Assembly: GCF_007830445.1 (NCBI RefSeq) | Contig: NZ_VLKR01000020.1 | Span: forward strand, 1 to 64,000 | Source of the DNA: Sphingobacterium siyangense | Lineage (GTDB): Bacteria; Bacteroidota; Bacteroidia; Sphingobacteriales; Sphingobacteriaceae | Length of the DNA stretch: 64,000 nt | Direction: 5' to 3' | In this document: in pieces, positions 1 to 10,000 of the stretch | Numbering within the stretch: position 1 is the first letter of the stretch | How the letters are laid out: every line of letters begins with the position of its first letter | Made by a program: the position numbers and the translations under genes | Notes under the pieces: generated by a model | The model's database searches: none | What the model was told of the DNA's origin: nothing | Seen by the model: only the letters and a program-made list of their open reading frames with translations

Positions 1-659
1 TTCCGGTTGGCAGAAGGCTGCCAGGGTGATCCAGGTGCCCCCTGCTGCTGCACACGGTTCAGCGGACTGTTTTCAAAAACGGTAACCGCATAGGGATTCG
101 GCGTCTTCACCGCTGCCACATCCCAGCCTACCCCATCTTTGTAAAAATCCGACTGTGTCGATTTTGCTGAAGCCCGGAAACTACCATTGCCTGACTTCTC
201 ACCATAGGGCAGATATTTCGTCGACTCACGACCAAACCCGTCATATTCAATATGCTGGACGATATCTTTATACGTTGGACTGGCCATCAGCTGCACCGTT
301 TGGCTAGGCCTTCCTAGACCATCAAAGTACTGGATACTCTGATTCTCATCTCCGATCGTACGCTGCGCATTCAATGTAGCAAGTGTAACACCTGGACTAC
401 GGAACGTTTTGGTCATTATATAATTCTGTCCGGCTGTAGGAGTACTCAAAAGATTCTGAAAGCCCACAATACTGATCGTAACAGTTTTGCCTGCCGCGGG
501 GGCAGGGATATGAAAGCCATTCTGGAGTGTAATGCTCTTGAGGGCCTGGATATTGATCTGGTTGCTATAGGAATTCAGCGTGGTGTCCTGCGGGAGCCGC
601 TGTCCCTGTACTGCAACAAACCCGAATAAGGATATCAGTGTTAAAAAGTTCTTTTTCAT
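1..659 (-). CDS. DUF6443 / Rhs-repeat-associated surface protein, N-terminal part only
   Basis: The reading frame starts at the ATG at 659 and stays open for 219 codons to the left window edge, so only the N-terminus is visible. A signal peptide (MKKNFLTLISLFGFVAVQGQ) is followed by a segment typical of DUF6443, the domain at the front of Bacteroidota Rhs/YD-repeat proteins: FRSPGV, then IQYFDGLGRPSQTVQ, then EYDGFGRESTKYLPYG around residues 110-150. Such proteins are exported and usually carry Rhs repeats and a variable C-terminal tip; neither is visible here. The start lies 12 bp downstream of the stop of the 1010-residue gene at 672-3704, so the two are probably one transcript. Its base composition looks richer in G and C than the upstream partner. 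The family call is by remembered motif resemblance. Confidence 0.8.
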   Translation of the reverse strand, partial: MKKNFLTLISLFGFVAVQGQRLPQDTTLNSYSNQINIQALKSITLQNGFHIPAPAAGKTVTISIVGFQNLLSTPTAGQNYIMTKTFRSPGVTLATLNAQRTIGDENQSIQYFDGLGRPSQTVQLMASPTYKDIVQHIEYDGFGRESTKYLPYGEKSGNGSFRASAKSTQSDFYKDGVGWDVAAVKTPNPYAVTVFENSPLNRVQQQGAPGSPWQPSANR

Positions 660-671
660 AATCGATTAGGC

Positions 672-3600
672 TTAGTTGGAACGGTAATGGTAATCAAAGG
701 ACCTATTTACATAGTTCAGGTGATCAAGAACCGCCTGCAAGCGCTGCATACCGTCGTAGGTATAGGTTTCCTTGATTCCTCGAGCATCCGTCTTACTGGT
801 CATACCAACCAAGGGTTTATAGGTATACGTTGTCACCATCGCTTTAGCCAGTCTGGAATCACTGCGGAGCTTATCTGATGCTGCCTTGATCAGGCTCTCC
901 ATTGTCGCTTCAGTCTGACTAATGCTGTTCAGGTTGTCAATTGTAGCTTGGGTAAGCACAGACACAACTTCAGCATAGGTCGCATTCTTAATTTCAATAA
1001 TTGGATATTGGCCACCGTAACCCCAAAGATAAACCGTGATAGCATCATCTAACTTTTTTAGCTCCTGGGGCTTACTATAATTGTTATAGGATATAATTTC
1101 ATAATCTTTCGCATAACGACTATCTGAGGAGAAAGTAGATAATGTTCCGGTTGGCGGTTCAACTCCTAAAACACGATTACTAAATTTAAACAATGACAAT
1201 GCAACAGGCTGGCTAAGCTTAAGTTTTGATACCGTTTGAAGTAAACTATTTGAATTATATATATTGATAATTCCTGCAACTACTTTTCCATCAATCGTAG
1301 ACACTTTCTCAAGAAAAGGTGATCTTACATTTCTACTAATCAGATTATCAATCCATGCAACACCCGATAAATAATTAGCGGGATAAACAAATATATCCTT
1401 CCGATTTCTTCCATCACTGGTTGACAAGGTTTGACTTATCAATTGCTGATCATTATTATAACTATAGATCACGCTTTCTTCCAGGGGTGCCGTACCATCA
1501 AACGTTTCGGTTTGCTTACTCACCAATGTACTGCTACAGCCATAGAGACTGGAGGTTCCATAACTGAAATAGGAATCTAAACCACTAAAAGAATACACTC
1601 CATCATTTTCAGTTGACTCTCCCTCAAGAAATAGTCTAACTTTTAAACTGTTGTATGCAGGTGTTAATATCTGTTGATAATTATATGTTTCCCGTTTAAC
1701 AGGAGTAAGAATTGAATTTTCATATTTAAAATCTGTTTTCTTAAGCAAATTAATCTCCTTTCCTAAATAGTTTGTACTTACAAAAAAATCCGGGAATTGA
1801 CGTGGAGACGTTTCCAGCTCCATCGTTGAACACATCAGCCCATTAGAGCCCATGTAATTTGAGGAAAAAAATATCCTTCCCACCGATTTATAAGGAGCCC
1901 CACCCCCAAAAGTAGAAAACGAATACCGCTGAAATGTGCTGTACTCAAATTGTGTGGCACCTTTGTAGGATTGATTGACATAATAATTTTCGGTGACCTT
2001 GGAATATCTAACAGGAGATTCCTCATTGTAAACCTTTTGAAGATCTGAAGAAAGTTTATCATTAAATTGCATTGACCTACCTAACCATCTTTGCGTATAA
2101 GGAGGGCGTACAAATCCATAAACAGATTCTTTGACATAATATTGTTGGTTAGCAATGTCATATTCTATATGAGAACCTTCATAGGAATATACGATGGAAT
2201 CCCGTAAATTACCTTCTCCATTAGATAGATATTTTAAGCGAATACCTATCCTCTTATTATCGTGGAGGGAACTTTCGTATCCCATCCTCAAAACACCTCC
2301 TGTTGGAAACTGGACAGTATTCAACGAAAATGCGATTGCGGAATCGTCAGTAACGGTTCTATCTCTATTATAGTCAGTCAATAAAGCATCCAGGCTGTTG
2401 GTAAACATATTTGTAAATGAGCCTGAAAAATCGCAATACAGGCTATACCAAAATCGTGGAATATTTGTTGAAGGAGGTACACTTCCATATAATAACTTAT
2501 AATAGCCCCAATAATCAGGAATAGATGAAGCTATTATGCTCGCATATTCGCTTTCTCTATTATAACTGAGAATATAACCTTGACCTTGCTGAACTGAGTT
2601 ACCATCAAATATTTTAGCCGTTTTTAAAAATGATCCATTTCGTCCCAATATCATTTTACGCAAAAGACTGCTTCTTTGAAATAAGCTAATATAGTCCAGT
2701 TTATAATCGCTAGAACTTATTCTCTTCAGCTCAATCTTGATATTATTCGATGTATTTATTTCTTTCAAATAATATGTACCATAATACGGGCTATTACTAA
2801 AGCCTGCCGATTTTGAGGAAGATTGATTATAACTCATGGATCTGTATGAAACATAGTTGCTCCTAATATTTTTCGGATAAACATTATATTTATCATAACT
2901 GAATCTAATAAAATTATTATTTAAATCTTCAATTCGATAGATCATCCACGAGGATTTCGACATACCAAACATCTCAGTCCCATTTACTTCTTCGATATAT
3001 CTGTCTCCTGTAGAATTGTCTGTTCCAAAAAAATATTTGATACCAGTATCACTTATCACTTTAAAGCCTTTAATATCATTCGCAACTATATCAATCTCTA
3101 TCTTATATAAGCGGCTACCGCTCATTACAATGGGCTGACGGCTAACTGGGTCAAGGATAAATTGTCCGCTACCCTCAGGAGTAATATAAGAAAAGATATC
3201 GTAATCAGCATCCCAGTTCTTTCTACCAAATTTTGATGGGTAAACCTGATTGCTATTGACAAAATTTGCCAAAAATCTATCTCGCAAAAGGTTATTGGTA
3301 TATAGAACATTTAAAGAATCTTGAAATGACGAGAAAAATGTAGTAGACTCATCAGGAAACCCATTTATTTCGCGGCTAACCCTATAATTACTGGAAAGAA
3401 TCCATCCCAGACCAATCTCACCGATCGATTCATCGTATTTTATTCCGTCAGTTTTATAATTTAGTCCTACACTTAGTTTAATATCGCCATTCTTTAAATC
3501 GGTGAAGGGAATAGAAATATCTACATTACCATAACTGTTAGAAGCAGGCAGACTATGGTACTGAATGAATTTTTCCGATGTTGGAGAAGGCGGCACAATA

Positions 3601-3704
3601 ATATTTTGCGACCATCCTCTATTAAAAAAACATAATATAGCTACGGTAAAAGTGAAAACATTTTTTAACATACCTCTTTTCATATTCAAAGTGTTTCTTT
3701 TCAT
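672..3704 (-). CDS. Large secreted protein of the Rhs/YD-associated type, upstream partner of a DUF6443 protein
   Basis: 1010 residues with a cleavable signal peptide (hydrophobic stretch about residues 14-28, then WSQN). The mature start contains a pattern common to large Bacteroidota surface proteins placed directly before DUF6443/Rhs genes (DISIPFTDLKNGDIKL, then GEIGLGWILSSNYRVSR near residue 100). The C-terminus holds a YD-like unit (TYTYDGMQRLQAVLD, about residues 985-1000), supporting an Rhs relationship although most of the protein shows no regular repeat. An alternative ATG sits at residue 8 and gives an equally good signal peptide. It precedes the DUF6443 gene by 12 bp. Its long AT-rich middle contrasts with the neighbour. 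Function is unknown; a structural or adhesin-like partner of the Rhs protein is an inference. Confidence 0.75.
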   Translation of the reverse strand: MKRNTLNMKRGMLKNVFTFTVAILCFFNRGWSQNIIVPPSPTSEKFIQYHSLPASNSYGNVDISIPFTDLKNGDIKLSVGLNYKTDGIKYDESIGEIGLGWILSSNYRVSREINGFPDESTTFFSSFQDSLNVLYTNNLLRDRFLANFVNSNQVYPSKFGRKNWDADYDIFSYITPEGSGQFILDPVSRQPIVMSGSRLYKIEIDIVANDIKGFKVISDTGIKYFFGTDNSTGDRYIEEVNGTEMFGMSKSSWMIYRIEDLNNNFIRFSYDKYNVYPKNIRSNYVSYRSMSYNQSSSKSAGFSNSPYYGTYYLKEINTSNNIKIELKRISSSDYKLDYISLFQRSSLLRKMILGRNGSFLKTAKIFDGNSVQQGQGYILSYNRESEYASIIASSIPDYWGYYKLLYGSVPPSTNIPRFWYSLYCDFSGSFTNMFTNSLDALLTDYNRDRTVTDDSAIAFSLNTVQFPTGGVLRMGYESSLHDNKRIGIRLKYLSNGEGNLRDSIVYSYEGSHIEYDIANQQYYVKESVYGFVRPPYTQRWLGRSMQFNDKLSSDLQKVYNEESPVRYSKVTENYYVNQSYKGATQFEYSTFQRYSFSTFGGGAPYKSVGRIFFSSNYMGSNGLMCSTMELETSPRQFPDFFVSTNYLGKEINLLKKTDFKYENSILTPVKRETYNYQQILTPAYNSLKVRLFLEGESTENDGVYSFSGLDSYFSYGTSSLYGCSSTLVSKQTETFDGTAPLEESVIYSYNNDQQLISQTLSTSDGRNRKDIFVYPANYLSGVAWIDNLISRNVRSPFLEKVSTIDGKVVAGIINIYNSNSLLQTVSKLKLSQPVALSLFKFSNRVLGVEPPTGTLSTFSSDSRYAKDYEIISYNNYSKPQELKKLDDAITVYLWGYGGQYPIIEIKNATYAEVVSVLTQATIDNLNSISQTEATMESLIKAASDKLRSDSRLAKAMVTTYTYKPLVGMTSKTDARGIKETYTYDGMQRLQAVLDHLNYVNRSFDYHYRSN

Positions 3705-4030
3705 GGTTAATTTTGGCTTTTAAACAAAAAGAAACAAGTATTTTCAATGATTCTCTTTGTTCGACAACTTGAAAAATAATTATCTTTTTAAAGATAAAAA
3801 AACTTTCAAAATTATTAAATAGAAAAGTGTGAAAAATACATTTATTTATTAAGATCAATTGAATTGACACCTCCCTATCTATCCATATTTGACGAAAAAA
3901 GTCCCGTAGATAATTTTCGGATAGTATTAAAAAGTAAACGAATTTGTCTCCAAATCAAACGTGTTATTTTTATAAACAAAAAAAGCCATCCAAAAATTGG
4001 ATGGCTTTCTTAACACCTTTGTATTAAAGC
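3705..4030. other. Intergenic region between Rhs locus and rpsO
   Basis: About 326 bp, very AT-rich. It holds the rpsO terminator at 3982-4008 and must hold the promoter of the leftward Rhs operon. A TAATTTTG-type -7 candidate (minus strand, 3807-3814) is present, but I find no TTTG at the right distance, so I do not call a promoter. No convincing coding sequence. Confidence 0.5.
3982..4008 (-). terminator. rpsO intrinsic terminator
   Basis: Perfect 12-bp inverted repeat (AAAGCCATCCAA / TTGGATGGCTTT) with a 3-nt loop, starting 22 bp after the rpsO stop. On the minus strand it is followed by a T-rich tract. Arms rich in A and T at the base make it work in either direction. Confidence 0.85.
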
Positions 4031-4309
4031 TTATTTGATAATATCACGTAAACCTAGACCTTTAATGATCGCACGGTAACGGTTGATATCTTTTTTGTAA
4101 AGATAAGCTAATAATGAACGACGTTTACCTACTAACATTTGTAGGGCACGTTGTGTACCGAAATCTTTTCTGTTTTTTTTCAAGTGCTCAGTTAAGTGAG
4201 CAATTCTCTTAGTGAATAAAGCAACTTGACCTTCAGTAGATCCTGTGTTTGTAGCTGATCCGCCAAATTCTGCGAAGATATCAGCTTTGTACTCTTTACT
4301 TAAATACAT
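4031..4309 (-). CDS. rpsO: 30S ribosomal protein S15
   Basis: 92 residues, the normal length for bacterial S15 (about 88-92). Recognised by the conserved run TGSTEGQVALFTKRIAHLTEHL (shortened: GSTEGQVA...RI..LTEHLK), then the KKDFGTQRALQ-type segment, here NRKDFGTQRALQMLVGKRR, and LLAYLYKKDINRY near the C-terminus. S15 binds 16S rRNA at the central domain and is an early assembly protein of the 30S subunit. The gene stands alone, with its own promoter (4354-4383) and terminator (3982-4008). In many bacteria rpsO is paired with pnp; that is not the case in this window. Confidence 0.98.
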   Translation of the reverse strand: MYLSKEYKADIFAEFGGSATNTGSTEGQVALFTKRIAHLTEHLKKNRKDFGTQRALQMLVGKRRSLLAYLYKKDINRYRAIIKGLGLRDIIK

Positions 4310-4353
4310 TTCCTGAATAATATTAAAGCGTTAAAAATTTTATTAATTGGCTG

Positions 4354-4383
4354 CAAAGATAGCAAAAATCTTCGGTTTCCAAA
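4354..4383 (-). promoter_or_regulatory. Promoter of rpsO, Bacteroidota type
   Basis: On the minus strand TTTG (4380-4383) is followed 18 bp later by TATCTTTG (4354-4361), a perfect match to the TAnnTTTG -7 element. The -7 element lies about 45 bp upstream of the rpsO ATG. It sits between rpsO and the stop of the acyltransferase gene, so rpsO can be transcribed independently of that gene. Confidence 0.75.
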
Positions 4384-4413
4384 ATAATTTAATAAGCAAA
4401 GGTTCAGCTACTA

Positions 4414-5625
4414 CTAAACCTTTATGTAGATTTTCTTCTTGTCCAACCAATAGCAGATTACCCACATCAACGTTAAGAAACATAGCGAATAAACAAAAGA
4501 ACCAACTTCTGGTATCCCAGGCACTTTCGCGCAAACATATTTATAAAACCAGGCAAAAGCGTCGAGGTATTTTTGTGTACCATCCTCTTTTACGCCATCA
4601 GGAATACGGAACAATCCCAAAAAGCGTGGTAGAATACCGCTCAATACAAAGATGAATAACGGATTTTTACCAAAAACATCAAAAAACTGTGTCAATTTAT
4701 TTTTGACACCCTGCACTTCAATAAACCAGATCATACCACCGAGTGTCATGGTTGCCAAACCTGTTGTATAGAGCACATAGGAACTCGTCCATATTTTTTT
4801 ATTGATCGGAAAACCCAAGGCCCATATCCAAGCCAATACGACCAAAATAAATCCGGTCACAAACATTCCCGCCAGCAATTTAAAATGAGGCTCACTTGAG
4901 GCCGGCACTTTCGTCCACAGCCAATCCACCTGACCTTGCTTTTTAATAAATACACCAACTAAATAGCCAAAGACGACCTGAACAATTGTCGGCAAGGTAC
5001 TCATCAACCCTTCAGGATCAAATGGCACCCCCTCCCCTTTGTAAACATGCGGCAACCCTAGGATTGCTATATCATACTTTGTACCGAACCAGCCCTCCAA
5101 GCTATAGGGATCTGCTCCTCCGGCTATTGCACAGATTGCCCAATAGAACAACAGTATGATTGCCGAGATCCAGATAATCGTTTTTTCTTTAAAATAATAA
5201 GCTAAAATCGAAGCAAAACAATAAGCAACTGCGATGCGTTGGAGTACACCAAAAATCCGGATTCCTCGGCTCGGATCCGTTCCGTCCACCCATTGTTTAA
5301 AAACTAGCTCCGCACCATCCCATTTCACAAAAGGCCACCAATTGATGAAAAGGCCAATCGCAAAAATCAAGATGGTCCGTTTAATTACTTTTTGCCAAAA
5401 TACTGCAGGTCCCGCCTCCTGTAAACGAGGTATAACAAAAGACATGGCATTACCTACTGCGAAAAGAAAAAAAGGAAAAACCAGGTCTGTAGGTGAACAT
5501 CCATGCCATTCTGCATGTTTTAGCGGTGCAAACATATGAGCCCATGTACCCGGATTATTCACCATAATCATCAGTGCCACAGTAGCTCCACGAAATACAT
5601 CCAAGGAGTAATAGCGTTGTTTCAT
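4414..5625 (-). CDS. DUF5009 / heparan-alpha-glucosaminide N-acetyltransferase-like (NagX-type) membrane protein
   Basis: 403 residues, polytopic, with about ten hydrophobic segments. The N-terminus (SLDVFRGATVALMIMVNN) and the following EWHGCSPTDLVFPFFLFAVG segment, with a conserved His next to the first loop, are hallmarks of the family related to lysosomal HGSNAT and bacterial NagX. Family members are thought to move an acetyl group from cytosolic acetyl-CoA across the membrane to an amino sugar; for bacterial members the acceptor is usually unknown. It is divergent from the ROK-SusC-SusD module starting at 5.87 kb, and genes of this family are often near amino-sugar loci, so a role in glycan use is plausible. 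The GalNAc/GlcNAc link is inference. Confidence 0.85.
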   Translation of the reverse strand: MKQRYYSLDVFRGATVALMIMVNNPGTWAHMFAPLKHAEWHGCSPTDLVFPFFLFAVGNAMSFVIPRLQEAGPAVFWQKVIKRTILIFAIGLFINWWPFVKWDGAELVFKQWVDGTDPSRGIRIFGVLQRIAVAYCFASILAYYFKEKTIIWISAIILLFYWAICAIAGGADPYSLEGWFGTKYDIAILGLPHVYKGEGVPFDPEGLMSTLPTIVQVVFGYLVGVFIKKQGQVDWLWTKVPASSEPHFKLLAGMFVTGFILVVLAWIWALGFPINKKIWTSSYVLYTTGLATMTLGGMIWFIEVQGVKNKLTQFFDVFGKNPLFIFVLSGILPRFLGLFRIPDGVKEDGTQKYLDAFAWFYKYVCAKVPGIPEVGSFVYSLCFLTLMWVICYWLDKKKIYIKV

Positions 5626-5774
5626 AATCAGATTGTATAATTAAAAGGTAAATATAACGTATTTGCCCTTCATTTTTATGCGCAGTCCACAATTTAATGG
5701 CATAAACAGGAAGGTCAGACGACAAGATTGTTACAATAACAAACGTTTGCATGGGCTTATTAGTCAGAAAAGGG

Positions 5775-5802
5775 ATACTTTTTAAACAATTTTAAAAAGT
5801 AT
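5775..5802. promoter_or_regulatory. Palindromic operator candidate upstream of first ROK gene
   Basis: Perfect 12-bp inverted repeat ATACTTTTTAAA-CAAT-TTTAAAAAGTAT. Its right arm abuts the TTTG (-33) element of the promoter at 5803. The core CTTTTTAAA/TTTAAAAAG recurs at 12216-12248 in the same place relative to the second ROK gene. Likely bound by the ROK repressor itself; this is inference from position and conservation. Confidence 0.65.
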
Positions 5803-5833
5803 TTTGAACTTACTTTTTTTTAATATATCTTTA
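5803..5833 (+). promoter_or_regulatory. Promoter of first ROK-SusC-SusD module
   Basis: TTTG at 5803-5806, 19-bp spacer, TATCTTTA at 5826-5833 (7 of 8 matches to TAnnTTTG). About 40 bp upstream of the ATG chosen for the ROK gene. Confidence 0.6.
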
Positions 5834-5873
5834 ACAAAAGTTTAACCAACTTTATGAATTGTACCAAATACCA

Positions 5874-7040
5874 ATGGAAAAAGATATACTGAAGAACCTA
5901 TATTTTGATTCAACCCTGTCCATAGCAGAGTTGGTAAAAAAGCTTTCGAAAAGTACGCCATCCATTACCAAGGTGATCAATCGTCTTTTGGAAGAAAAGA
6001 TCATTGTTGAATGTGGATTTGCCGAATCTACTGGCGGAAGACGACCTATTCAATTTGCGCTCAACCCGTCCTTGGATTTTTATATATTAACGATCTCTTG
6101 TGACCAGCATTTTTCGACATGCACAATTACCGATTTAACTCAAAAGACAATATTAGAGCATAGGGATATACCGTTAGACTTAAATTCCGAAGAGTCTTCA
6201 GAGCTCCTTTTATCCGAAATTGACCGAATTTTAGCATCTTCAACGATTTCATTAGATCGGATTATAGGTATTGGAATTAGTATGCCTGGTTTTGTTAATT
6301 CAGAATTGGGCGTCAATGAATCCTATATCAATACGCATCCTTTGTATGAAATAAAAAGCAGGATTGAAAAAAAATATAAACTGACAACAATCATAGAGAA
6401 TGATTCTCGCTGCATAGCCATTGCAGAGAAAGAATTTGGGGCTGCGAAATACATTGAGCACTCACTTATTATTAATCTAAACTGGGGAGTTGGATTAGGA
6501 ATTATCATTAATGGAACTGTTTTTAAGGGCGAATCAGGTTTTGCTGGAGAATTTAGCCACATCCCTCTTTCCGACAACAACACCTTATGCTCCTGTGGTA
6601 AACGGGGATGCCTTGAAGTTGAAGCATCATTGGATGCTGCCATTCGAAGTACGGAGAACGATATTCAAAACAATGAGTATTCGATTTATAGTACGTTTGT
6701 AAAGAGTAATCTAAACAAAATCGATGCACTGATCGAAGCGACTCATGTTGGAGACCAAATTGCGATTAACAATATCGGAAAAATAGGTTACATGCTCGGC
6801 AAAGGCATATCAACGCTCATCCATATTCTTAATCCAAAACAAATCATTGTCAGCGGAAGAGGTGCAGAACTGGGGAGAATTCTGAATCCTCAAATACAAA
6901 TTGCCATTAATGAATTTTGCATCCCTGAAATTGCAAAAACAACACAGATTCAAATGTCAGAATTGAACAAACATGCTCAAATAAAGGGTACTGCAGCTAT
7001 CGTCGTGGAAAACCATATCAACAGAATCCTAACTAAATAA
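5874..7040 (+). CDS. ROK-family transcriptional regulator (NagC/XylR type), first copy
   Basis: 388 residues from the ATG at 5874. A TTG-initiated frame from 5859 is possible, but the ATG start aligns with the paralogue at 12442 (MEKDILKNLYF versus MVLEILRNLYY). Residues about 5-60 form a winged helix-turn-helix (SIAELVKKLSKSTPSITKVI). The rest is a ROK sugar-kinase-fold domain with GIGISMPGFVN and the zinc-site signature HIPLSDNNTLCSCGKRGC; GEFSH replaces the GE(I/F)GH motif of true kinases by one residue. ROK repressors leave DNA when a sugar or sugar phosphate binds. It is followed after 25 bp by susC and susD-like genes, and a palindrome covers its own promoter, so autoregulation of the whole module is likely. 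The inducer is unknown. Confidence 0.92.
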   Translation: MEKDILKNLYFDSTLSIAELVKKLSKSTPSITKVINRLLEEKIIVECGFAESTGGRRPIQFALNPSLDFYILTISCDQHFSTCTITDLTQKTILEHRDIPLDLNSEESSELLLSEIDRILASSTISLDRIIGIGISMPGFVNSELGVNESYINTHPLYEIKSRIEKKYKLTTIIENDSRCIAIAEKEFGAAKYIEHSLIINLNWGVGLGIIINGTVFKGESGFAGEFSHIPLSDNNTLCSCGKRGCLEVEASLDAAIRSTENDIQNNEYSIYSTFVKSNLNKIDALIEATHVGDQIAINNIGKIGYMLGKGISTLIHILNPKQIIVSGRGAELGRILNPQIQIAINEFCIPEIAKTTQIQMSELNKHAQIKGTAAIVVENHINRILTK

Positions 7041-7065
7041 TTATTTATAAATTAAACACTTAAAG

Positions 7066-10000
7066 ATGAGTCTATTCTACAAAAAAACAGCTGGATTAGC
7101 TTTGTGCACACTTTTCAGTGCAACATCGCTATTTGCACAGCAAGGCATTTCTGGAACAGTTTCAGATGCCAAGGGGCCAATTGCAGGTGCTACTATTTCC
7201 GTAAAGGGAACAAATAGAGCGACCCAGTCGACTGCAAGTGGGGCATTTAATATACAAGCTGCACAAGGCGAAACATTACGTATTTCACTAATAGGCTATA
7301 AACCTCAGGAAATTGTGGTTGGAACAACTAAAACGATTAACGTATCCTTAACAAGCGATGAATCAACTTTGGGAGAAGTGGTCGTCACAGCAATGGGAGT
7401 TAAACGTGAAAAAAGAAGTCTTGGTTATTCATTTCAAGATATACAAGGTACTGCATTGACGGATGCCAGAGAAAACAACATAGCCAATGCACTAGCGGGC
7501 AAGGTTTCCAGTCTTCAGGTTGTTAAAGGTTCAAACGGACCTTCATCATCTTCGAAAATTATTCTTCGCGGATTCAATTCCATTACCGGAGACAACCAAC
7601 CGTTAATTGTTGTCGATGGGGTGCCGATGGATAATTTTGCCGGCGCTAAAAACAATGATTTTTGGAATCCGTCAGCAGATATGGGAAGTGGGTTAGGAGA
7701 CTTAAATCCGGAAGATATCGAGAGCATGTCTGTCTTGAAAGGCGGTGCTGCTTCTGCGCTTTATGGATCACGTGCCTCTAATGGGGTTATTTTAATTACA
7801 ACCAAAAGCGGTAAAGCAAAAGATGGCGTAGGAATTTCCTATTCAACCATTACGGGAATCGAAAATATCTTTATGACGCCAAAATTACAGAGTGACTTCT
7901 CTCAGGGGGATGGCGGTGTCTACGGTAAATTAGCCACAGGATCTTGGGGAGAAAAAATAACTGGGCAGGAAGTTGAGTTATGGAATGGTACGAAAACAAA
8001 TTTAAAGGCCTACGATAATATCGGTAATTTCTTTAAAACAGGATTCAATACAACCCAAAACATCAATTTTCAACAGGCTGTTTCCGATAAAGTCAATGTA
8101 TATTCATCAGCGACTTATTTGCATGATAACAGCAAATCTCCCGGCCAAAAACTAAACCGCCTAAATTTAATTAATAGAGTAAATGCCAAATTTGGTCAGC
8201 GCAATCAGTGGACTACCGACGTAAAGGTACAATACATGCGCAATATGGCCTATAATCGTGCAGTTGGTGGTGTGAATGGTGGTAATTATTATTCACAGTT
8301 GTTAACTTTCCCAAGAAGTTTGGACATTACGCAATTTAAACCTGGAATGGATGAATTGGGTGTGAAACAAAGTTGGTATTTGGAAGATTCAGGAATTAAC
8401 CCATATTGGGCGGCCAACAATAAATTAAGCCGTGATACCCGTGATCGTTATTTGATGAACGCTACTGTAAAGTATGATTTTAATGACTGGTTAAGTGCTG
8501 ATGTACGTGTGGGTTCTGATAACTATTCGACAAAATACGAAGATAAAACATATACCGGATCTCATATAAACAATTCGTATGGTACAGGTACAGACAAGTT
8601 TTATGAGAACAATTATATCGCAAGTTTACAGGCAAGAAAAGACAATCTATTCGGTAAATGGGGTGGTAGTGCCGCAATTTATGGACAGATCATGGACCGT
8701 AGCCGTACTTCCTTAAGCGCTAGTGCGGGCAATTTAAGGGTACCTAATCTATTTACCATTGGTAACAATATTGGCAATCCTGGTATTACTGAAAGTATCA
8801 ATAGAAAACAGATTAATTCGATTTATGGTAACATTGACATCAATTATGATAATATTTGGTATGTTAGTTTCACAGGAAGAAATGACTGGACATCGACTTT
8901 ACACCCAAATCATAACAGTTATTTTTACCCTTCTGTAAGCACCTCATTTGTACTCTCCGACCTGATCAATAAATCTGGAAGTATGCCTTCTTGGTTCAAC
9001 TTTGCAAAGGTGAGAGCATCTTATGCAAGAACAGGTCGCGACATGGACGCATACCAATTATATAATACTTATATCATTGGTAATGACCCTAATAATAATA
9101 CAACTGCATCCAAACGAGATGTTCTTTATGATGAGAACGTAGTTAATGAACTTCAAAAATCAATTGAAGTAGGTTTAGAGACTAAATTTTTCAACAATCG
9201 AGTTGGTTTGGATTTAACATATTATAAAAACAACTCAACAAATCAATTGATTGATATCCCAATGAACAATCTATCTGGATACAGAGCTTTCAAAGCCAAT
9301 GCAGGTAATATTCTTAACGAGGGATTTGAAATCACATTAAACGCCGATGTAATAAGAAAAGAGAATTTTAGATGGAATCTAAATGCCAATGTTTCTCGCA
9401 ATTTCAATAAAATTCTTGAATTACACCCTGAATCCAAACGAATGACATTGGGCGGCTATGACAATTTCGCAATATATGCAGCTGAAAATCAAAGATATGG
9501 CGCTATATTCGGAACAAAATTCCTACGTGTTGAAGATGCAAACAGCCCTTATAATGGACAACTTATTCTAAGCGGTACAGGTTTACCACAAGCGAAATCT
9601 AATGAAGCAGAGCTTCTGGGTGATCAGACTGCACGTGCCCTTGCTGGTATCACCAACTCTTTCACTTTTAAAAACTTCGGATTAAGCTTTCAAATCGATG
9701 GCAGATTTGGCGGAAAATTCTTCTCAGGAACACAGCGCGCACTACAAGCTAGCGGTTCTTCTGCCGAAACAGTTGTTAACGGAAGTCGGGATAATTTTGT
9801 TGTTGATGGAGTTATCCTAAAAAATGGTGCATACGAAAAAAGTACAGTCGCAGTTACGCCACAAGATTACTGGACAACCGTATCTGGAGCTAGTGGCAAC
9901 TTAGGTATTACTGAACAAAATTTATACAATGCAACCAATGTTAGGATTAGAAATTTGCAATTAAATTACTCTATCCCTAAAAGCGTTTTGAAATCATCCA

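Noticed and set aside
3622..3870. Leftward 82-codon frame upstream of the Rhs-type gene
   Set aside because: Low-complexity, Phe/Ile/Lys-rich translation of AT-rich DNA overlapping the signal peptide region of a supported gene.
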